64,000 nucleotides of DNA, taken from contig CAVUYE010000002.1 in assembly GCA_963745665.1 (NCBI GenBank), positions 372,001-436,000 of the forward strand, read 5' to 3'. This stretch comes from Bog-473 sp963745665. Its GTDB lineage: Bacteria > Actinomycetota > Acidimicrobiia > Acidimicrobiales > RAAP-2. The translations under genes and the position numbers were made by a program. The notes under the pieces were generated by a model. The model searched no databases and was not told the DNA's origin. It worked only from the letters and a program-made list of their open reading frames with translations. This document shows positions 42,838 through 52,429 of this stretch, piece by piece; position 1 is the stretch's first letter, and each line of letters starts with the position of its first letter.

Positions 42838-43404
42838 TTAGGCGTCGGCGATCTTGCGCAGCGTGTTGCTGTCGGTGTGGACGACCTCTTCGGGGAGCCG
42901 GGCGTGCTTGATCACCGTCGTCTCGCTGTACGTGAACTCGTCCTCCACGCTGGTGTCGATCGTCACCTCGTAGCGGATGGACTGGGCGTTCTTGTCCAAC
43001 CAGTTGTTGGAGAGGATCCCGTAGGTCTGGCTGCCCACGCTGGCGTGCAGGGTGAAAGTGGTGTCGTCCGCCCCGACCACGGCGCCCGCCACAATGGCCG
43101 ACCCCCGCGGTATCAGGAAGCAGCGCACCACCTCACTGTCGCGGGCGTCCCACATCCAGTAGCCGACCTCGGTGTGGAAGGGACTCTCCTCCTCGCCCCG
43201 CCAGGCCGCCATGCGGTAGTCGAGGCCGTAGAGCACCTGGCTCCCGTTCTCCACCGGGCCGAAGGGCTTGAAGTCGATGTGCTCGCGGTAGGGGGTGAGG
43301 CCGATCTTCCCGTCCACGTTGGCGTAGGCGACGTCCTCGCCCTTCTCGCCCTCCCATATCCCCGCCAGCCGGGCCAGTGGCCCCCACTCAGGTCCTGCGC
43401 TCAA
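42838..43404 (-). CDS. Heme-binding beta-barrel protein (nitrobindin/THAP4-like, FABP family)
   Basis: Protein of 188 residues with the ten-stranded barrel pattern of nitrobindin-type proteins: LAGIWEGEKGEDVAY at the start, GPVENGSQVLYGLDYRMAAW, HTEVGYWMWD, and IPRGSAIVAGAVVG. The proximal His cannot be placed with certainty. The start is a TTG at 43404 with AAAAGGAGGAG just upstream, the third clear TTG start in the window. It may bind heme or a fatty ligand and lies between the pst genes and the dehydrogenase cluster. Confidence 0.75.
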   Translation of the reverse strand: MSAGPEWGPLARLAGIWEGEKGEDVAYANVDGKIGLTPYREHIDFKPFGPVENGSQVLYGLDYRMAAWRGEEESPFHTEVGYWMWDARDSEVVRCFLIPRGSAIVAGAVVGADDTTFTLHASVGSQTYGILSNNWLDKNAQSIRYEVTIDTSVEDEFTYSETTVIKHARLPEEVVHTDSNTLRKIADA

Positions 43405-43495
43405 CGCTCCTCCTTTTCGCCGGGTTGGTCTCCCTCACCATAGGTCGGAAGCATTGCCGCCGGCCCGGGGAGGTCATCCCCGCGCAGAATCGAGG

Positions 43496-44474
43496 TCAGC
43501 GGTGGATGTCGACCAGGTCGACCGGTTGCTCGTCGGACTCCGGCTTGCGGGGCCGCCGCGGCGACCGGGTCCGCGTGCGGGCCCCCTCGGCGTGGCGTTG
43601 CGTCCGCGAGACGATGATGCGGCTCGCGATGAGGAGGATCAGCACCATGACCACGAGGATCAACGCGGCGTCGTAGGCGAGGTAGTGGTACTGCACCTGG
43701 GAGGAGTCGTAGAAGGAGAAAACGACGTAGGTGAGGTAGGGGAACGAGGCGTGGGTCAACGAGTGGGGGAGGGTGTTGGCGAAGTTCGCCGTGTAGATGA
43801 GCGGCGCCGTCTCGCCGCCGGCGATGGCCAGGGCCAGGAGCAGCCCGGTGACGATGCCCGGCAGCGCGCTCTTGAGGACGACCTTGCGCAGGGAGTATCC
43901 CATGGACATCCCGAGCGCCTCCGCCCCTTCGCGGTAGCCCGTGGGCACCTGGCGCAGCGAGTTCTCGGTCGTCTTGGCGATGTAGGGCACCACCATGACG
44001 GAGAGGACGATCACGGCGGCCAGGTACGAGAAGCCCCAGCCGAAGTAGAGCACCGAGCGCGGCGTAGCCCACGTAGCCCAGCACGATGGAGGGGAATCCC
44101 GAGAGGATGTCCGACGACGTGCGCAGGATGCCCCCACTCGGCTTGCCGCTCTTGCGCGGCTTGGCCATCTCGGACAGATGGATGCCGGCCAGCACCCCGA
44201 TCGTGCCGGCCAGGATCAGCACCCCCAGCATGAGGAGCAGCGTGCCGAGGATCTGGTCGCGCAGCCCGCCACCGGTCGCGCCGAGTTTCGTCCACAGCAC
44301 GCTCCAGCGCCAGTGGCTGGCGGCGCGGAACAGGACGCCGAGCAGGATCCAGACGGCCGGTGCGATGATCAGGACCAAGGATCCGTACGTGAAGGCGCGG
44401 AACCCGATCGACGACATGCGTCGTCGGCGTGTGGCCGGCCCGGGCGCCAGGGTGGTTCTCGTCGTCGCCATCAC
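43496..44474 (-). CDS. pstA: Phosphate ABC transporter permease PstA, frame change near 44055
   Basis: Inner-membrane permease for phosphate, about 325 residues when the frames are joined. The first part has MSSIGFRAFTYGSLVLIIAP and SDILSGFPSIVLGYVGYAA; the second begins VLYFGWGFSYLAAVIVLSVMV and includes the coupling-loop region GYREGAEALGMSMGYSLRKVVLKSALPG (EAA loop, shown in parts) and LAIAGGETAPLIYTANF. The break is at GGCTACGCCGCGCTCGGTG on the minus strand and both sides are intact, so a missing or extra base is likely. It is last in the pst operon and overlaps pstC by 4 bases. Confidence 0.85.
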
Positions 44475-45568
44475 GCCCCTCCGACGGGCGCGCTGATGCG
44501 GCCTGTGCGCGTGACGATGACCCGCGACGCCATGTTCACCGCGACCGAGATCACCGCGAGGACGAGGGCCAGCTCGGCCAGGGTGGCGACGGCGAAGCCG
44601 GTGCCGTCGGCCTGGGCGCCGTCGAGCTGGCTGAGGATGGTGGAGGCGATGGTGCCGAACGGCTGGTAGATGTTGGGCGCGATGTGGAGTGAGGCGCCTC
44701 CCACGAGCACGACGGCGATGGTCTCGCCGAGCGCCCGCCCCAGCCCCAGCACGGTGCCGCCGATGATGCCCGAGCGCACCCAGGGCAACGTGATGCGGTT
44801 CGCCACCTCCCAGTGCGTCATGCCCAGTGCCTCGCCGCCCTCCTTGGGGAGTATGGGCACTTGCAAGAAGAGTTCACGGGTCGTCGACGTGATGATGGGG
44901 ACGATCATCATCCCGAGCACGAGGCCTGCGGTCAGCAGGCCCTCGCCCGTCCCGACGGGCTGACGGAAGTAGTTGAAAGGCCAGACGTTGGGGAGATGGC
45001 CCGCGATGCCCGCCAGGATCGGGTAGACGTGTTTGGCCAGCCAGGGACCGAAGGTGAGCAGGCCCCACAGGCCGATGACCACGGAAGGGATACCGGCGAG
45101 GATCTCGATGGCGAGCCCCAAGGGCCGCGAGATCCACGTCGGGAGCCTCTCGGTGAGTGCGAAGGCGGCGCCGATGGAGAGCGGGACCGCAACGATGATG
45201 GCGATGAAGGACGATTGCAGCGTCCCGAGGATGATCGGCCAGGCCCCGAACTGCGACCCGGCGGAGTGCAGGACCCCGTGCGTGGTGACGGGAGTGCCGT
45301 AGCTGTTGCCGTAGCTCCAGTTCTTCCCGTAGAGGAAGTACCAGCCGTTGACCCTGATCGCCGGCCACGCCTTGATGGCGAGCACGGTGACCGAGCCGAC
45401 CAGCGCCACCAGCGGCAGCAGCACCGCGACCCGCGCGCTCCACCGCCATCCGTGTTCCTCGTTGGCCCTGAACGCGTCCGCCACCCGGCGGAACCGTGAA
45501 TCTCTGGGTGTGTCGCGCCCGGGTGGCGTGGCGGGGAGACCCCCCGCCACGCCACCGACGGACGTCAC
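44471..45568 (-). CDS. pstC: Phosphate ABC transporter permease PstC
   Basis: Permease subunit of 365 residues. After a hydrophilic N terminus (about 50 residues) it has six spans, the EAA-type loop KEGGEALGMTHWEVANRITLP and LGLGRALGETIAVVLVGG. A loop region with the YGKNWSYGNSYGTPV segment is typical of PstC. The start is GTG 45568, sharing one base with the TAG of pstS; longer readings would overlap pstS. Forms the channel with PstA. Confidence 0.92.
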   Translation of the reverse strand: MTSVGGVAGGLPATPPGRDTPRDSRFRRVADAFRANEEHGWRWSARVAVLLPLVALVGSVTVLAIKAWPAIRVNGWYFLYGKNWSYGNSYGTPVTTHGVLHSAGSQFGAWPIILGTLQSSFIAIIVAVPLSIGAAFALTERLPTWISRPLGLAIEILAGIPSVVIGLWGLLTFGPWLAKHVYPILAGIAGHLPNVWPFNYFRQPVGTGEGLLTAGLVLGMMIVPIITSTTRELFLQVPILPKEGGEALGMTHWEVANRITLPWVRSGIIGGTVLGLGRALGETIAVVLVGGASLHIAPNIYQPFGTIASTILSQLDGAQADGTGFAVATLAELALVLAVISVAVNMASRVIVTRTGRISAPVGGA

Positions 45569-46692
45569 TACGAGATGCTCAGGATCTGCTTCACAGACTG
45601 CGCCTCGACTTTCGCGGGCAGCGCCTGGAAGTTGACCTGGGCCAGGTACGACGTGGCCGCGCCGTACTTCGGGTTGATGGCCCACTCGATGAAGGAGCGG
45701 ATGCCCTTCGCCGTCGAGCTGCTCGTCTGGTGGGTCGAGACGATGGCGTACTCGTAGTTGACGATCGGGTAGCCACCCGAGGCCTGACCGTAGATCAGCG
45801 AGATGGTCCCGTTGGCCGGCGTCTTCTTGACGAACGAGGCTGCCTCGGCCGCGATGGACGCTGCCGTCGGCACCTCGTACTGGCCCTTGGCGTTCTGCAG
45901 CGAGGCGTAGCCGAGGCCGGCCTGCAGGGCCTGGGTCAGGTAGCTGATGCCGACGTAGGCGAGGCATCCCGGCGTCGCCTTGCAGCCCGTCACCATGCCC
46001 GAGTTCCCCGTCTCACCGAGCGCGCCCGGCGCCGCCGGCCACGGCACAGTGGTGTTGTAGGCGATCTTGGCGCCCCAGCCGGAGGGGTCGGTTTTGGTCA
46101 GGAACTGCGTGAAGAGGAACGTGTCACCGCTGCTGTCGGAGCGGTGCAACGTCACGATCGGGATGCTCGGCAGCGTGACGCCCGGGTTGAGGCTGGCGAT
46201 CTGCGAGGCGTTCCACTTGGTGATCTGGCCCTGGTAGATGTCCGAGAGCACCTTGCCGGTGAGCTTCAGGTGCGAGAGCACGCCCGGGACGTTGTAGGCC
46301 ACCATCTGCGAGGAGATGGCCAGCGGGATGTTCTTCAGGTCCGGGTTGGCCGTCGTCACGCTCGGTGCCAGGTAGGCGTCGGAGGCACCGATGTCGATCG
46401 TGCCGTTCTCCGCGTCCGAGATCCCGGTGCCCGACCCCGTCCCACCCGTCTGGACGGTGACGTTGGAGTACTTCTCCGTGTAGCCGCCGACCCAGAGATT
46501 GAAGAGCGGGTAGAGCAGGGTGCTCCCGGTCTCGGTCAGCGAGCCGGCGGGAGGTGTCTCCACGCCGCTGCTCGGGAGCTTGACGTTCGCCGAGGCGGTC
46601 GTGCTGAGGACGACCGAGCTCAGCGCAAGCCCGGCCGCTGCGACGGCGATCACTCCCGCTCTCAATCGCGTCGCTCTCATCAATTTGTACAC
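45568..46692 (-). CDS. pstS: Phosphate ABC transporter substrate-binding protein PstS
   Basis: Secreted phosphate-binding protein of 374 residues. Signal peptide: RATRLRAGVIAVAAAGLALS ending near TTASA. Phosphate-site motifs are LTETGSTLLYPLFNLW, NVTVQTGGTGSGTG and LHRSDSSGDTFLF. The start is GTG 46692, with AAGGAG 7 bases upstream; ATG 46680 is an alternative. No lipobox is seen, so it may be released or held by other means. It lies 105 bases after pstB, with a hairpin between. Confidence 0.93.
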   Translation of the reverse strand: MYKLMRATRLRAGVIAVAAAGLALSSVVLSTTASANVKLPSSGVETPPAGSLTETGSTLLYPLFNLWVGGYTEKYSNVTVQTGGTGSGTGISDAENGTIDIGASDAYLAPSVTTANPDLKNIPLAISSQMVAYNVPGVLSHLKLTGKVLSDIYQGQITKWNASQIASLNPGVTLPSIPIVTLHRSDSSGDTFLFTQFLTKTDPSGWGAKIAYNTTVPWPAAPGALGETGNSGMVTGCKATPGCLAYVGISYLTQALQAGLGYASLQNAKGQYEVPTAASIAAEAASFVKKTPANGTISLIYGQASGGYPIVNYEYAIVSTHQTSSSTAKGIRSFIEWAINPKYGAATSYLAQVNFQALPAKVEAQSVKQILSIS

Positions 46693-46767
46693 AGGTTCTC
46701 TCCTTGTGATGTGGTTTGGTTGGTGCTGCTCTGATGGATCCGGTTGATGTGGTTGTGTGACTCCGCT

Positions 46768-46787
46768 GGACTCCCCCCTCGGAGTCC
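46768..46787 (-). terminator. 7-bp hairpin between pstB and pstS
   Basis: GGACTCC and GGAGTCC with a 6-base loop, 10 bases after the pstB stop on the minus strand. No T run follows. It could attenuate read-through into pstS or protect an mRNA end. Two copies of TGATGTGGTT (46707-46716 and 46745-46754) lie downstream in the same gap. Confidence 0.45.
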
Positions 46788-46797
46788 GCACTTCGCT

Positions 46798-47658
46798 TTA
46801 CCCCATCCGTCCCGTGACGTAGCGCTCGGTGTCGGGATGCGCCGGCCTGTTGAACAGGTCATCGGTCGCCCCGTACTCGACGAGTGCCCCCTGATAGAAG
46901 AACATCGTCTGATGTGAGACGCGCATGGCTTGGCCCAGGTTGTGCGTCACGACGATCAGCGTGAGCGCAGGCGCCAGCGTCTTGAGGAGTGCCTCAATGG
47001 ACTCCGTGGTGACGGGGTCGAGCGATGACGTCGGCTCGTCGAGCAACAGGACCTCGGGTCCCACCGCGAGCGCCCGTGCCAGGCAGAGCAGTTGCTGCTG
47101 CCCGCCCGACAGCCGGAAGGGCGAGTCGTTCAGGCGGTCCTTGACCGCGTCCCACAGCCCGACCTCGGTGAGCCGGCGCTCGCACACCACGTCGAGCTGC
47201 TTGCCCTTGGCGATGCGATGCGCCTTGACGCCGGCGACCACGTTGTCCTTGATCGACATCGGGAACGGGTTCGGCCGCTGGAACAGCATGCCGACGCGGC
47301 GGCGCAGCGTGAGCAGGTCGACGTGCGACGCCCACAGGCTCTCCTCGTCGAGGGTGACGTCGCCCTGGCGCATGAAGCCCGGCACACGGTCGTTCATCCG
47401 GTTGAGCGTGCGGAGGAAGGTGGACTTGCCCGAACCGGTGGGGCCGATCAGCGCGGTGATCGATCCCCGCTTCAGGTCCACGTTGATGTCGCTCAGAACG
47501 TTCCGGCCCGAGAAGCCGAGCTTCAGGTCGACCGATCGCATGACGCACTCGGGGCGCGCCGCGTCGGGATCGAGAGCTTGGAGAGCCTTGTCGACATCGG
47601 ACTGTGCCGCAGTCGTAACGGGACTGTGACTTGCCTGAGCCACTTCTTCATCGGCCAC
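46798..47658 (-). CDS. pstB: Phosphate ABC transporter ATP-binding protein PstB
   Basis: ATPase of 286 residues. Walker A GPTGSGKST, Q-loop FQRPNPFPMSIKDNVV (characteristic of PstB), signature LSGGQQQ, Walker B VLLLDEPTSSLDP and the switch His in VTHNLGQAMR are all present. GTG 47658 is the start, since a TACGTT box lies 7 bases upstream and the extra residues in a longer reading are not conserved. Unusually, pstB comes first, before pstS. Confidence 0.93.
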   Translation of the reverse strand: MADEEVAQASHSPVTTAAQSDVDKALQALDPDAARPECVMRSVDLKLGFSGRNVLSDINVDLKRGSITALIGPTGSGKSTFLRTLNRMNDRVPGFMRQGDVTLDEESLWASHVDLLTLRRRVGMLFQRPNPFPMSIKDNVVAGVKAHRIAKGKQLDVVCERRLTEVGLWDAVKDRLNDSPFRLSGGQQQLLCLARALAVGPEVLLLDEPTSSLDPVTTESIEALLKTLAPALTLIVVTHNLGQAMRVSHQTMFFYQGALVEYGATDDLFNRPAHPDTERYVTGRMG

Positions 47659-47665
47659 TACCAGG

Positions 47666-47720
47666 AACGTAGTAAGGCAAGGTGAACGCCAAGCAACAAC
47701 AGCGGAATCCCGAGGTGAAC
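47666..47720 (-). promoter_or_regulatory. pst promoter: TACGTT -10 box and two PHO-box-like GTTCACC sites
   Basis: On the minus strand GTTCACCTCGG begins at 47720 and GTTCACCTTGC at 47687, exactly 33 bases or three 11-base units apart, as in the direct-repeat PHO boxes bound by PhoP in Streptomyces. TACGTT (47671-47666) lies 7 bases before the pstB GTG. The inner GTTCACC falls near the -35 position, as expected for activation under phosphate limitation. Confidence 0.6.
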
Positions 47721-47770
47721 ACTTCGTATGTTCGCGGGCAGACGTTCCAGCCTGAGATTGCCTTGTGGGG

Positions 47771-48650
47771 CTAGTTTTGCAAAACCCCTGGTTCATCCGT
47801 CGCGGTGGTCAACGCCTGTTGGTGCGACGCCGCGATCGCCACGACGATGCCGGGGGCCCAGGCGATGACGGCCAGGCAGGCGAGCGCGGCGGGGATCGAG
47901 ACGACGAGGGCCGCGCCGGTCGAGAAGAGCGGCCGTGCCCGCCGCGACGCTCAGGAAACCGGCGAGGAGCAGCGCGAGCCACCAGCGCAACACGTGCGGC
48001 CGTTCCGCGTGCCCCGGCGGCAGGCAGTCGCGCAGTGCGCCATAGGGCATCCAGAGGTTGACGATGGGCACGAACCAGCACCCGACGCCCCAGGCCGGTG
48101 AGTACGGCGACGGGAGGCCCAGCGCGCGGCCGGCGGTGGCGGCCTTGTGCTGCCAGATGCAGGCGATGACAACCGCCGCCACCGCGGCCAGGCCGACGAC
48201 GAGCCCAAGCGGGGTGAAGGAATTGCTCGGCGCGTGGTACGGCGGCGGCGTGATGCCGTGTTGCGCGTCATGGAAGTCGACCCGGAACTGGTGGCCGGCG
48301 GACCGGAGCTGGTCCGCGTTGACGCGTTGCAGCAGAAGGCTCACGAGCAGGTACACGCCTGGGATCGCCACGGCGATGCGCGCCACTGGCATCATGCCGC
48401 GCTCCTCGTCCACGCGCTGGGTCGTCGTGTGCGTGCCGAGCCGCTCGGACGCCACGGCCCAGGGCGCCAACTGCACGGGTGGTCCCTGGGGAGCCACCGC
48501 GCCCGCCCACGGGGGTGGCGGAGGCGGCTGCTGCGGCAGCACGGTGGCATCCGTCCAGGCGTAGCCGTCCCACCACCGCTGACCCGGGCCGCCGGCCGGA
48601 TCCTGGTACCACCCCGGGGGGGCCCCGGGATAGCCACTGTGCTCGCTCAC
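47771..48650 (-). CDS. DUF2510-DUF4328 membrane protein, frame change near 47925
   Basis: Membrane protein of about 293 residues when joined. N-terminal DUF2510 motif GWYQDPAGGPGQRWWDGYAW, then a Pro-rich linker and several spans with DUF4328 features (CWFVPIVNLWMPYGALRDCL). After LLAGFLSVAAGTA the frame becomes Arg-rich and meaningless; one base over, it continues as LVVSIPAALACLAVIAW and a final span, ending in a TAG at 47773. This restores a normal family length. The start is GTG 48650 with GGAGGG directly before it. Function unknown. Confidence 0.7.
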
Positions 48651-48704
48651 CCCTCCATCCTGCCAAAGCTGGTGGGCCGCACCGTGCCGGGCCCTGGGCC
48701 GCTC

Positions 48705-49565
48705 CTACAGCAGCAGCCCCGCCATCTCCTCGAGCGCGGCGATGTGCGCGTCCGTGTCGGGGAGGTCGGCGTGCATCGTGTTCAACGACAGGTGGCTCGC
48801 CCCCGCCGCCCGCCAGCGGCGGGCGTGCTCGGCGATTGTGTCGTGATCGCGGACGGAGTACTCCAGTCGGCCCTCGAACTGCAGGCTGGACACGTCCCGC
48901 CCGACTTCGGCGGCGCCGGCTCGGATGTGCTCGAGCGCGGCCTCCAGGCTGGCGCCGGGCCGAACCATGGGGAACCAGCCGTCGGCGATACGTCCCACCC
49001 GGCGCAGGGCGGCGGGGGCGTGGCCGCCGATCCAGATGGGGATCGGCCGCTGCACCGGTGGCGGTGCGATGCCCGACGCCCGGATGTGGTGGTAGCGCCC
49101 GTCGAACGTGACGCTCCATTCGGTCCACAGTGCGCGCAGCACGGCGACCTGCTCCTCCAGAATGGAAGCCCGCTCTTCGAACGGCACACCCAGCGCGTCG
49201 TACTCGAGCTTGTTCCAGCCGATGCCGAGGCCGAGCCGGAAGCGGCCGCCGCAGAGCAGGTCCAGCTCCGCCGCCTGCTTGGCCAGCAGCGCGGTCTGGC
49301 GCTGCGGCCCGATGAGAATCGATGTGGCGAAGGCCAAATCCGTCACGGCCGCGAGATACGAGAACATGAGGAGCGGCTCGCGGAAGGTGGTGTCGATGGT
49401 GTACGGCCCGCCGAGGTCACCGAGCACCGCGGTGTCACCACCCAACACATGGTCGTACGCAGCGAGATGCGTGAAGCCCAGGTCCGCCACGGCCTGCCCG
49501 ATGGCGCGCACCGCGCCACGGTCGCCGCCCGCTTCGGCCTGGGGGAAGATGACGCCGATGTCCAT
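48705..49565 (-). CDS. LLM-class F420-dependent oxidoreductase
   Basis: Luciferase-like TIM-barrel enzyme of 286 residues, likely using F420H2. Family segments are AVADLGFTHLAAYDHVLGG, AELDLLCGGRFRLGLGIGWN, and RPIPIWIGGHAPAALRRVGR. The start is ATG 49565; the longer reading is non-homologous. It is divergent from a second LLM enzyme 52 bases away, so the pair may act on related compounds. Confidence 0.88.
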   Translation of the reverse strand: MDIGVIFPQAEAGGDRGAVRAIGQAVADLGFTHLAAYDHVLGGDTAVLGDLGGPYTIDTTFREPLLMFSYLAAVTDLAFATSILIGPQRQTALLAKQAAELDLLCGGRFRLGLGIGWNKLEYDALGVPFEERASILEEQVAVLRALWTEWSVTFDGRYHHIRASGIAPPPVQRPIPIWIGGHAPAALRRVGRIADGWFPMVRPGASLEAALEHIRAGAAEVGRDVSSLQFEGRLEYSVRDHDTIAEHARRWRAAGASHLSLNTMHADLPDTDAHIAALEEMAGLLL

Positions 49566-49605
49566 CCATTCAGTCTGCCCTCTGCGGCGCGCCGAGGGCG
49601 GCGGG

Positions 49606-49611
49606 TAGCTT
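49606..49611 (+). promoter_or_regulatory. -10 box TAGCTT, leaderless start at 49618
   Basis: TAGCTT is followed by 6 bases and ATG of the second LLM gene, without a ribosome binding site. Confidence 0.5.
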
Positions 49612-49617
49612 GAGCCG

Positions 49618-50546
49618 ATGAGACTGCGCATCTTCGTCGAGCCCCAGCAGGGCGCCACCTACGAGCAGCAACTGCGGGTTGCGCAGGCGGCAGAGTCCGC
49701 CGGCTTCGACGCCTTCTTCCGCTCCGACCACTTCCTCGCCATGGGTGGCGACGGCCTGCCGGGACCGACCGATGCGTGGCTGACGCTGGCCGGCATCGCC
49801 CGCGAGACGGACCGCATCCGTCTCGGCACCATGGTCACCTCGGCCACCTTCCGCCTGCCGGGTCTGCTCGCCGTCCAGGTGGCGCAAGTGGACGACATGA
49901 GCGGCGGGCGCGCCGAACTCGGCCTCGGCGCGGGGTGGTACGACGCGGAGCACACGGCCCACGGCGTGCCGTTCCAACCCCTGGGTGAGCGTTTCGAACG
50001 GCTGGAGGAGCAGCTCGCCATCCTCACGGGGTTCTGGGAAGTGCCGGTCGGCCAGACGTTCGACTTCGAAGGGCGGCACTATCAATTGAAGGACAGCCCG
50101 GGCCTGCCCAAGCCCGTGCAGCAGCCCCACCCGCCGCTCATCGTCGGGGGAGGGGGGCCGAAGCGAACCCCCCGCCTCGCCGCCACCTTCGCCGACGAGT
50201 TCAACCTCCCCTTCTCGTCGCTGGCCGACACCGAGGCCCAGTTCGCCCGGGTGCGCGCTGCCTGCGTCGCCAAGGGGCGCGACCCGGCGACGTTGCGGTT
50301 GTCGGCGGCCCAGGCGGTCTGCTGCGGCGTCGACGAGGCGGAGGTGCAGCGCCGCGCCGCCAATATCGGTCGCAAGGCCGACGAGCTGCGCGCCAACGGC
50401 GTGGCCGGCACGCCGGACGAAGTGGGGCGCGGTTGCGGGAGTTCGGTGCCATCGGCGCCGAGTCGGTCTACCTCCAGGTACTCGACCTCGACGACCTGGA
50501 CCACATCGCCCTGCTGTCCGAAGAGGTGCTCCCACAGGCCTCTTGA
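49618..50546 (+). CDS. LLM-class F420-dependent oxidoreductase, frame change near 50428
   Basis: Second luciferase-like enzyme, about 309 residues when joined. It shows VAQAAESAGFDAFFRSDHFL, QVAQVDDMSGGRAELGLGAGW and HPPLIVGGGGPKRTPRLAA. Near 50428, at GTGGGGCGCGG, the frame changes and the C terminus is LREFGAIGAESVYLQVLDLD followed by the end EEVLPQAS, as in close relatives. If the change is ignored, the protein runs into a Ser/Arg-rich nonsense tail. Probably sequence error. Confidence 0.8.
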
Positions 50547-50647
50547 ACAGGGAGGATGCCGGCGCCGCCCCCATAGCGGACGACCCGATTGGCCCGGCGG
50601 GTTCCTCGGTACGCTGGCCGCAGCGAGCGGCGCAACGGGAGGGTGAC

Positions 50648-52421
50648 ATGACCATCACGAGCCGGGGGGCGGTGGCCCCGACCAGTGATCAGCCCGGGGC
50701 GGGCAACGCGACGTCGACGGCACGGGAAGCGCCGCTCGACGCCACCGCCCTCAATGCGACCGTGCGCGAGGTGGCCGACCACGCCGTCGTGTGGGCCACG
50801 ACCGACGCCTCGGTCAAGGCCGACCTGCTGCAGCAGGTCATCAGCGACACCATGGCGGCGTCGGACGAATGGCTGGCCGCCGCTTGCGCGGCCAAGGGGT
50901 TGACGCCGGGCACGACGGAGGCGGGGGAGGAGCTCTACACGGGCGTCGGGACTCTCGTCCGCATGGCCCGCCTGCTGCGAGATGCGCTGCGTGACATCGC
51001 GAAGGATGGCAAGCCCTCGTTCGCCGGGCCGGTGCGCCTGGCGGCGGACGGCCGCCTGCGCGTCCAGGTCTTCCCGTCCGGCGCCTTCGACCGCGTCACC
51101 TTCCCCCAGACGACCGCCGAGATCTTCATGCAGCCCGGTGTCACGCACGACGCGCTCGTGGCCGGGCAGGCCGTCGCCTACGTCGACCCCCTCGCCCACG
51201 CCGGGACGGCGCTCGTCCTCGCCGCCGGCAACGTGGCTTCGCTCGGCCCGCGCGATGCCCTCTCCAAGCTCTTCATCGACGGCAAGGTCGTCGTGCTGAA
51301 GGCCAACCCCGTCAACGACTACCTGGTGCCGCACTGGCGCCGCGCCCTGAGCGCCCTCATCGACGCCGGCGCGCTGCGCATCGTCGACGGTGGCAGCGCG
51401 GCGGGGCGGTACCTGACCGGGCACGCCCGCATCGATGAGGTGCACATCACCGGATCGGACAAGACCTACGACGCCGTCGTCTTCGGCGTCGGTCCCGAAG
51501 GCGCCCGGCGGAAGGAGGCGGACGAGCCTGCGCTCGACAAGCCGGTCACGGCGGAGTTGGGCAACGTCTCACCCGTCATCGTCGTGCCGGGCCGGTGGTC
51601 AATTCCAGAGCTGCTCTATCAGGCCCAGCACGTCGCGACCATGCTGGTGAACAACGCCGGCTTCAACTGCGTCTCGGCCCGCGTCGTGGTGACGCACGCC
51701 GCTTGGCCCCGAGCGCGAGGCGTTCCTCGGTGCGTTGACCCAGACCCTGAACGAGATCACGACGCGCCGGGCCTACTACCCGGGCGCCGGCGACCGGCGC
51801 GCTGCCTTCGTCGCCGCCCACCCCGAGGCGGAGGAGTACGGCAGCGGGCCGGACGACGCCCTGCCGTGGACGTTCATCCGGGGTGTCCCCCCGGGCCGGA
51901 CGGGGGACATCTGCTTCAACGTGGAATCGTTCTGCGGGCAGGTGGCCGAGACCGCCCTGACCGCCCCGTCGCCGGCGGCCTTCGTCGACGCCGCCGTAGC
52001 CTTCTGCAACGACGTCCTCTGGGGCACCCTGGGCGCCACCATCATCGTCAGCCCCGCCGCCCTGAAGAATCACGCTGTGGCCGAGAGCGTCGACCGCGCC
52101 GTGGACGACCTGCGCTACGGCTCCATCGGGGTGAACGTCTGGCACGGGCTGTCGTTCGCCATGGGCTCGACGAGTTGGGGCGCCTACCCGGGGCACTCGC
52201 GCACCGACATCCAGTCAGGCACGGGGGTCGTCGGCAACGCGGCGATGTTCGACCGGCCGCAGAAGTCAGTCGTGCGCGGCCCGTTCCGCGTCCGGCCCAA
52301 GCCGCCGTGGTTCGCCACGGCGGCCGACTCCTACGACGTGATGCACCGGTTCGTGGCGTTCGAGGCCGAACCGTCCGCGGCGAAGATCCCGGGGTTGTTG
52401 CTGTCCGCCGTGCGCCACTGA
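50648..52421 (+). CDS. Aldehyde dehydrogenase-family protein, frame change near 51700
   Basis: NAD(P)-dependent dehydrogenase of about 590 residues when joined, longer than the usual 480-500. GGAGG precedes ATG 50648. Seen: the cofactor region VVVLKANPVNDYLVP, ITGSDKT (268-274), the general-base Glu303 in TAELGNVSP, and Cys341 in NNAGFNCVSARVVV as nucleophile. At TTGGCCCCGAGC the frame moves by one base and continues as REAFLGALTQTLNEIT to the end, with FNVESFCGQVAETAL and the C-terminal oligomerisation strands. The gap near Cys341 lacks the usual GQxC and suggests a divergent subfamily. Confidence 0.78.
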
Positions 52422-52429
52422 CGGCAGGA

